Source: Proteobacteria bacterium UBA3588
Lineage (GTDB): Bacteria; Pseudomonadota; Gammaproteobacteria; Thiohalomonadales; Thiohalomonadaceae
DNA: 9,863 bases
Reading direction: 5' to 3'
NCBI GenBank assembly: GCA_002376325.1
Contig: DFMR01000073.1
Span: forward strand, 21,927-31,789
The stretch's first letter is position 1. The number at the start of each line of letters is the position of its first letter. The notes below the pieces were generated by a model that was given only the letters and a program-made list of their open reading frames with translations, ran no database searches and was not told the origin of the DNA. The position numbers were made by a program, and so were the translations under genes. Shown here piece after piece: positions 6,115 through 9,863 of the stretch.

Positions 6115-7032
6115 ATGACCAGTGCCCAACCGAATTTCAGGGTCGTATCCAGCCCCTTCAATCCAGACAACGAAGATCTGTATCAGCGGTGGCGCGATCA
6201 GAAACTCATTAACTACCCAACGAATCTGGGCGACCTGCTGGTGGAAATCAAAGATCCCCGCACCCTCTCGAACCGCGAACACGCAGCCCTGCTGCAGCGC
6301 TGCCGTAAAGCAAACATGGCGCTATATGCGAGCAACACCGGCACCGATCCCGATCCGGAGATCCCCTTGTCGTTGGGGCGTCGTTTCGGCCTGCACGGCT
6401 TGAACAAAAACTGGCTGGCCGACGACTCCGGCCTCACCTCCCTCACCGTACGAAACGAAGGCATCCGCCAGAATTACATTCCCTATACCAATCGGGCCAT
6501 CAATTGGCACACGGACGGCTATTACAACAGCGCCGAGAAACAGATCCATGCCCTCAATCTGCATGTGGTACAGCAAGCCGCCGCCGGCGGCGAGAATGCG
6601 CTGATGGATCACGAGATGGCCTACATCCTGCTGCGCGACAAGAATCCAGAATACATTCGTGCGCTGATGGAGCCCAGGGCGATGACCATTCCTGCCCGCA
6701 TCGATGAGGGGGGCACGGTGGCACGTCCAGAGGAACCGGGTCCGGTCTTCAGCATCATGCCCTCGGGCGACCTGCACATGCGCTACACCATTCGCGTCAA
6801 CAACGTGATGTGGGCCGACGATCCGATTACCGTGGAAGCGCTGTCCTATCTGCAGCAGATTCTGAACGGTGAATCATCCTACATCTATCGCGGCCGCCTG
6901 GAAGCAGGCATGGGTCTGGTCAGCAACAACGTGCTCCATGATCGAGCCGCCTTCACGGACGACGCCACCCACAAGCGCCACTACTATAGGGCCCGCTATT
7001 TCGATCGTTTGGCGGGCACGAACATCATCTGA
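6115..7032 (+). CDS. TauD/TfdA-family Fe(II)/2-oxoglutarate-dependent dioxygenase
   Basis: A 305-residue enzyme of the TauD/TfdA/clavaminate synthase-like fold, which uses O2 and 2-oxoglutarate to hydroxylate a substrate. The iron ligands are visible: H132 and D134 in NWHTDGYYN, and H275 in SNNVLHDRAAF. R288 or R292 in the HKRHYYRARYFD segment is the likely 2-oxoglutarate carboxylate anchor. Other distinctive stretches are QIHALNLHVV (143-152) and LHMRYTIRVNN (220-230). It has no signal peptide, so it acts in the cytoplasm. The neighbours include no sulfonate transporter or other taurine genes, so taurine should not be assumed as substrate. It stands alone, with its own predicted promoter, a very strong ribosome binding site and a following hairpin. 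Its codon use looks less GC-biased than that of the prs block, a weak hint of different expression or origin. Confidence 0.88.
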   Translation: MTSAQPNFRVVSSPFNPDNEDLYQRWRDQKLINYPTNLGDLLVEIKDPRTLSNREHAALLQRCRKANMALYASNTGTDPDPEIPLSLGRRFGLHGLNKNWLADDSGLTSLTVRNEGIRQNYIPYTNRAINWHTDGYYNSAEKQIHALNLHVVQQAAAGGENALMDHEMAYILLRDKNPEYIRALMEPRAMTIPARIDEGGTVARPEEPGPVFSIMPSGDLHMRYTIRVNNVMWADDPITVEALSYLQQILNGESSYIYRGRLEAGMGLVSNNVLHDRAAFTDDATHKRHYYRARYFDRLAGTNII

Positions 7033-7059
7033 ATCGCGTCCCAACCTCTCGCCCCCCGC

Positions 7060-7083
7060 CTCGCCGACCGGCTCGGCGGGTTT
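7060..7083 (+). terminator. Probable intrinsic terminator after the dioxygenase gene
   Basis: CTCGCCGA (7060-7067) pairs with TCGGCGGG (7073-7080), including one G-U pair, around a 5-base loop, followed by TTT. The stem is GC-rich and starts 27 bases after the stop codon. The T-tract is short, so efficiency is uncertain. Confidence 0.6.
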
Positions 7084-7459
7084 GGCGACAGGCATTGGTA
7101 CCTGTTAGCGCCGACGGCCCCGCCGCGCATGTCCGGACATGAACCGCCGGACGGCAGGCCGAGTCGGTATCAAGACAGCCATCCCTGCACGCAAACCCCT
7201 TACGTTTGCGTCATGGCAAAGCCCCTGGCAGACGACACCGGCCGCACTGCATCTCCTTGAGATATCCCTGGACCCGTCAGGACCGTGTCTTTTGACACAG
7301 ATAGTGCGCGGTATGGCACACCCGGTCTTACCAGAATTGCCATATCCCACTGTTTAACAAAAAAAACATTCTTGGCACATTTCTGGTATTACGTGCTTCG
7401 GAGTCCACATAGAATAAAAAGCCATGGCACATGAATGCCCTCCAGGAACGAAGCGCCCG
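7084..7459. other. Dyad-rich non-coding region upstream of sco
   Basis: No credible gene is present. It holds four symmetric elements: a perfect 14-base palindrome CATGTCCGGACATG (7128-7141); an 8-base stem ACGCAAAC/GTTTGCGT (7189-7196, 7204-7211); GTGTC-TTTT-GACAC (7285-7298); and TATGGCA/TGCCATA (7312-7318, 7338-7344). An A-tract lies at 7359-7366. The number of dyads suggests regulator binding or structured leader RNA, but none matches a site I can name. Confidence 0.55.
7372..7415 (+). promoter_or_regulatory. Candidate promoter region for sco
   Basis: Three overlapping possibilities are seen. TTGGCAC (7372-7378) followed by TGGTA (7384-7388) has a perfect sigma-54 -24 element but a weak -12, because GC is replaced by GT. 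TGGTATTAC (7384-7392) could be an extended -10. TAGAAT (7410-7415) is a good sigma-70 -10 without a recognisable -35. The sequence does not decide between them. Confidence 0.3.
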
Positions 7460-8080
7460 ATGAACAAAAACAGAAAGCTGTATCTTGGTTTTACGGTGGC
7501 AGTACTTGGCATTGTGCTCGGCGCACTACTATGGTGGAGTCCCGCAAAACGTAATGACCTGGTTCACGGCGATGCCGCCAAGCGGCCGAGCGGCGGCGAT
7601 TTCACCCTGCAATCGGCCAAGGGTCCGGTGTCATTGCGGGATTTTCGCGGCAAGGTCGTCGTTCTCTATTTCGGCTACACCCTGTGTCCCGATGTCTGTC
7701 CGACGACGTTAGCGATGATCGGCGCCGCCTTCCGGGCATTGCATCCGGCCGAGCTTGCCCAGGTGCAGGGAATCTTTCTAAGCGTGGACCCGCAACGCGA
7801 CACCCTGGCGCGCCTGGCGGCCTACACGCCGTTTTTCCATCCGAAGATCATAGGCATTAGCGGCACGCCGGCGCAGGTTGCCCACGTCGCGAAACTCTAT
7901 GGCGCCGCCTACCATCGAGTAAACGACGACGCCTCGCCTAATAACTATATCGTCGATCACACCTCGTTTATGTACGTCATCGACCAGGAAGGACAACTGG
8001 TAAAAATACTTCCACATGGTACGACCGCGACACAACTGGTAGATGAATTGAGGAAGCTGATTGCGCCCCCCAAGAGCTGA
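7460..8080 (+). CDS. Sco1/SenC-family copper protein
   Basis: A 206-residue Sco protein with an N-terminal membrane anchor (about residues 8-26) and a thioredoxin-like periplasmic domain. The copper-binding CxxxC is C76-P-D-V-C80 in YTLCPDVCPTT, with the third ligand H167 in VDHTSF. FGYTLCPDVCPTT, LSVDPQRDT (107-115) and the VDHTS motif are family hallmarks. Sco proteins deliver copper to, or keep reduced thiols at, the Cu-A site of cytochrome oxidase; some act in other redox or copper-homeostasis roles. The start at 7460 puts the basic MNKNRK before the anchor and follows AGGA at 7444. An in-frame ATG at 7424 would add 12 residues with a poor ribosome site. No oxidase genes are next to it, so its partner is not identified. 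It converges on the hydrogenase protease gene. Confidence 0.92.
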   Translation: MNKNRKLYLGFTVAVLGIVLGALLWWSPAKRNDLVHGDAAKRPSGGDFTLQSAKGPVSLRDFRGKVVVLYFGYTLCPDVCPTTLAMIGAAFRALHPAELAQVQGIFLSVDPQRDTLARLAAYTPFFHPKIIGISGTPAQVAHVAKLYGAAYHRVNDDASPNNYIVDHTSFMYVIDQEGQLVKILPHGTTATQLVDELRKLIAPPKS

Positions 8081-8164
8081 GCCTCTCGCGTGCTGCGCGA
8101 CCTTGATGAGCTGCACAGCGCCGTCCCTATTGCATGGACAATAAGGCGGAAGCAGGGGGAATAG

Positions 8165-8310
8165 AGGATGAATTCGGCGCGTCGCCAGAACTTGTCGGCA
8201 CAGGGGGAGACTTTCTCTCACTCAGGCGCCAAGCCCGTGAAGAGTGGGTCTTCAGATGTATCCGCCGCGTCCCGGCGAGGACATAAGGACGGATATTGAA
8301 AGAGCGCTCC
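8165..8310. repeat. Palindromic intergenic repeat, copy B (eroded)
   Basis: A diverged copy of the element at 5621-5783, in the same orientation. Shared blocks in the same order are GGCACAG, GAGAC and TTCTCTC (ending 8219), then the 32-base segment 8228-8259 with 25 identities, then the exact 14-mer TTGAAAGAGCGCTC (8296-8309). The terminal inverted repeat is degraded here: CTCTCGCCAAGAC is broken by an insertion, and the right arm reads CCCGGCGAGGAC. It fills much of the 283 bases between the convergent sco and protease genes. The rest of that gap shows nothing else I recognise. Confidence 0.7.
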
Positions 8311-8363
8311 CTCGCGATCAGCGGGGTGTCACAGCTGCCGAAAACTCATGGACCACGTCGATG

Positions 8364-8870
8364 TCATTCAGCGGCAGCCCGATCGGCCTCTCCGCTATAG
8401 GCCAGCAATAGTGCCCTAACCGTGGCCCCGACCATGGCCAGCGCGGCATGCAACAACGGTTCGCCGTCCTCCTCTCCCCCCATCTCTACGCCGATGATGG
8501 CCACCTGCGCCGGCAGCGCGCCGAGCTGTCCGGCCAACGCCAGCGCGTCGCTCACACCGAAGCCGTGACTGGAGGCAAGGTCAAGCGTCGCCGACAGCTC
8601 GTCCGGCGTAAAACAACGTACGGTTCCAGCAGGTGCACCGGACTGCATGGCATCGACGATGACGGCCATGTCGGTCGACTCCAGCAGGCCGATCAGGCGG
8701 CTGCCGGGGCGGTCGCTCTGTTCGATGCGCAATGCCAAGTGAGGAAAGCGTGAGGCCAGATCGCTTTGCGCCAGCGCGTCGGCCACCAGCCAGCCGATGC
8801 GATCGGCACCAAAGGGCGAACCTACGCCGAGCAGAAGTACGCGCTTGGACTGGCTCACGGCACTAACCAC
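8364..8870 (-). CDS. [NiFe]-hydrogenase maturation protease (peptidase M52 family)
   Basis: A 168-residue endopeptidase of the HyaD/HybD/HycI family, which removes the C-terminal tail of the large subunit after nickel insertion. The motif order fits: GVGSPFGADRIGW (15-27), VIVDAMQSG (70-78, with D73 equivalent to the second nickel ligand) and SSHGFGVSDALALAG (100-114, with H102 equivalent to the third). The first region has D23 followed by R24. HybD and HycI have a Glu or Asp nickel ligand at the R24 position, so the first ligand would have to differ. The GTG at 8870 is taken because AAGGT lies 5 bases upstream; GTG at 8858 is an alternative. It overlaps the large-subunit gene by 8 bases, so translation is probably coupled. 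The C-terminal tail is alanine-rich and acidic. Confidence 0.88.
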   Translation of the reverse strand: MVSAVSQSKRVLLLGVGSPFGADRIGWLVADALAQSDLASRFPHLALRIEQSDRPGSRLIGLLESTDMAVIVDAMQSGAPAGTVRCFTPDELSATLDLASSHGFGVSDALALAGQLGALPAQVAIIGVEMGGEEDGEPLLHAALAMVGATVRALLLAYSGEADRAAAE

Positions 8871-9863
8871 GCCGGACCTTTACCTTGAGAAAATGGGTCG
8901 CGCAGGAGATGCAGGGGTCGTAGTTGCGGATCACCATCTCGCCGCGCAACCGGATCTCGTCGTCCGCTTTGTCCAGCCCCAACGCCTCCAGCGAGTGGCG
9001 CAGATCCTCTTCGATGCGCCCCTGATTCTGGCTGGTAGGCGGTGTGATGACGGCGCTGACCACACGCCCCTGCTCGTCGAATTCGTAACGGTGCCAGAGG
9101 ATGCCGCGCGGCGCTTCGGTACAGCCGTAGCCGACACCGGCGCGCGGCGTCACTTCGACATAAGGGCTGTCGGGCATGCTGTAGTTCTCCATGATGCGCA
9201 CCGCCTCGACCAGGGCGAAATGGAGTTCGACGGCGCGCGCCAGCGCACTATGGAACATGTTGTTGCTGGGGAAACGGAAACCGGTGGCTTCGAGATTGTC
9301 GCGCACCACCTGCGGCAGCTGCGCATAGTTGAGGTTGATACGCGCCAGCGGTCCGACCAGATAGGGCTTGTCGTGCAGTCGGCAGTGCAGTGCGTTGGCG
9401 TGGGGGATGTGACATTCGGTGAATGCGGAATCGAAGTCGGCAATGTCGAGGTCGAGGCCGTTGTCGGAGACGATGCGGCCTTCGTTGAAGGCGTATTCAT
9501 CCGCATGGCGCAGCGCCACCGAGGTAAATTGTTGCGGGTCATCCGGCAGTTCCAGTTGCGCCAGCCAGCGCACCAGCGCCGTGACCTCGGGCAGCGCCTC
9601 TTTACACGCCTGCAACGCCGCATGCATCCGCTCCGGCGCCGGGGCGTGGAAAAAGCCGCCGGCGCGCACACCGACCGGATGCACCGAACGGGCACCGAGC
9701 AGCCGCACCAGGCTGTTGCCCAACTCCTGCAATTTCAGGCCGCGTCTGACCTCTTGCGGATGTTTTGCCGCCATCTCCACCGCGCTGTTGAAACCGAGAA
9801 AGTCGGGCAGCGCCAGCAGGTGGATGTGCAGGGCGTGGCTCTCGATCCATTCGCCGCAATAGA
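8863..9863 (-). CDS. [NiFe]-hydrogenase large subunit, group 3b-like (5' end outside window)
   Basis: The C-terminal 332 residues of a hydrogenase large subunit; the frame is open through the right edge, so the N-terminal RxCGxC nickel motif lies outside. The visible part begins YCGEWIESHALH. The C-terminal nickel motif DPCISCATH is encoded at 8893-8919, supplying the last two cysteines of the NiFe site. A further 9 residues (FLKVKVRRG) follow the histidine and are the expected cleaved tail. Segments such as GPLARINLNY, EVTPRAGVGYG, EAPRGILWHRYE and ITPPTSQNQGRIEEDLR are characteristic of cytoplasmic group 3 enzymes. They match the 3b (NAD(P)-linked, sulfhydrogenase-type) form better than HoxH of group 3d. 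Small-subunit and diaphorase genes would be expected upstream, beyond 9863. The maturation protease follows directly. Confidence 0.93.
   Translation of the reverse strand, partial: YCGEWIESHALHIHLLALPDFLGFNSAVEMAAKHPQEVRRGLKLQELGNSLVRLLGARSVHPVGVRAGGFFHAPAPERMHAALQACKEALPEVTALVRWLAQLELPDDPQQFTSVALRHADEYAFNEGRIVSDNGLDLDIADFDSAFTECHIPHANALHCRLHDKPYLVGPLARINLNYAQLPQVVRDNLEATGFRFPSNNMFHSALARAVELHFALVEAVRIMENYSMPDSPYVEVTPRAGVGYGCTEAPRGILWHRYEFDEQGRVVSAVITPPTSQNQGRIEEDLRHSLEALGLDKADDEIRLRGEMVIRNYDPCISCATHFLKVKVRRG
8893..8919 (-). other. C-terminal Ni-binding motif and protease cleavage site of the large subunit
   Basis: DPCISCATH, with cleavage expected after the histidine. The two cysteines bind nickel, and the second bridges to iron in known [NiFe] hydrogenases. 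The presence of a tail and of an adjacent protease shows that this subunit is processed. Confidence 0.85.

Noticed and set aside
6115..7032. Naming the dioxygenase as taurine dioxygenase (tauD)
   Set aside because: Only the superfamily is supported; no tauABC or sulfite-handling genes are nearby.
7105..7357. Short open frames on both strands before sco
   Set aside because: No ribosome site, atypical composition, and dyads within them; more likely regulatory sequence.
8086..8100. Hairpin TCGCG-TGCTG-CGCGA just after sco as a terminator
   Set aside because: Only a 5-base stem with no T-tract, too weak to call.

Overview
The window is GC-rich, gene-dense bacterial DNA. It is most consistent with a gammaproteobacterium that can live chemolithotrophically. 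The grounds are protein-family content (an Atm1-type exporter, an archaeal-style nucleoside phosphorylase beside a short PRPP synthetase, a YbbO-like SDR, a Sco protein and a group 3b-like [NiFe] hydrogenase) and Shine-Dalgarno-led genes with high GC3. The genus cannot be fixed from this sequence.

Layout. Bases 1-5569 hold six genes on the plus strand: the 3' end of an Atm1/HMT-type ABC exporter; a thymidine/AMP phosphorylase family protein; a 290-residue ribose-phosphate diphosphokinase homologue; a DUF1614 membrane protein; a YbbO-like short-chain dehydrogenase; and a membrane-anchored HExxHxxGxxD metalloprotease-like protein. Spacing is 27, 174, 3, 56 and 8 bases, so the block is probably one or two transcripts. 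The 174-base gap is largely filled by an imperfect inverted repeat. Bases 5570-6114 are non-coding. They carry one copy of a palindromic intergenic repeat and an AT-rich promoter region with an FNR/CRP-type dyad, ahead of a TauD/TfdA-type Fe(II)/2-oxoglutarate dioxygenase with a very strong ribosome binding site. A terminator-like hairpin follows it. A dyad-rich 370-base non-coding region then precedes an isolated Sco1/SenC gene. A second, eroded copy of the palindromic repeat lies between sco and the minus-strand genes. On the minus strand, a [NiFe]-hydrogenase large subunit enters from the right edge and overlaps its maturation protease by 8 bases.

Functional picture. The phosphorylase and the PRPP synthetase homologue both act on 5-phosphoribose compounds. 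With the DUF1614 protein they form a plausible nucleotide-salvage unit, which is the most interesting metabolic context here. The large subunit and protease form a clear substrate/processing pair, because the protein ends in a DPCxxCxxH motif plus a 9-residue tail. The dioxygenase, the Sco protein and the metalloprotease are single genes whose exact substrates cannot be read from the sequence. I found no mobile-element genes, tRNA, rRNA or CRISPR array, and no convincing wholly new defence or mobile system.
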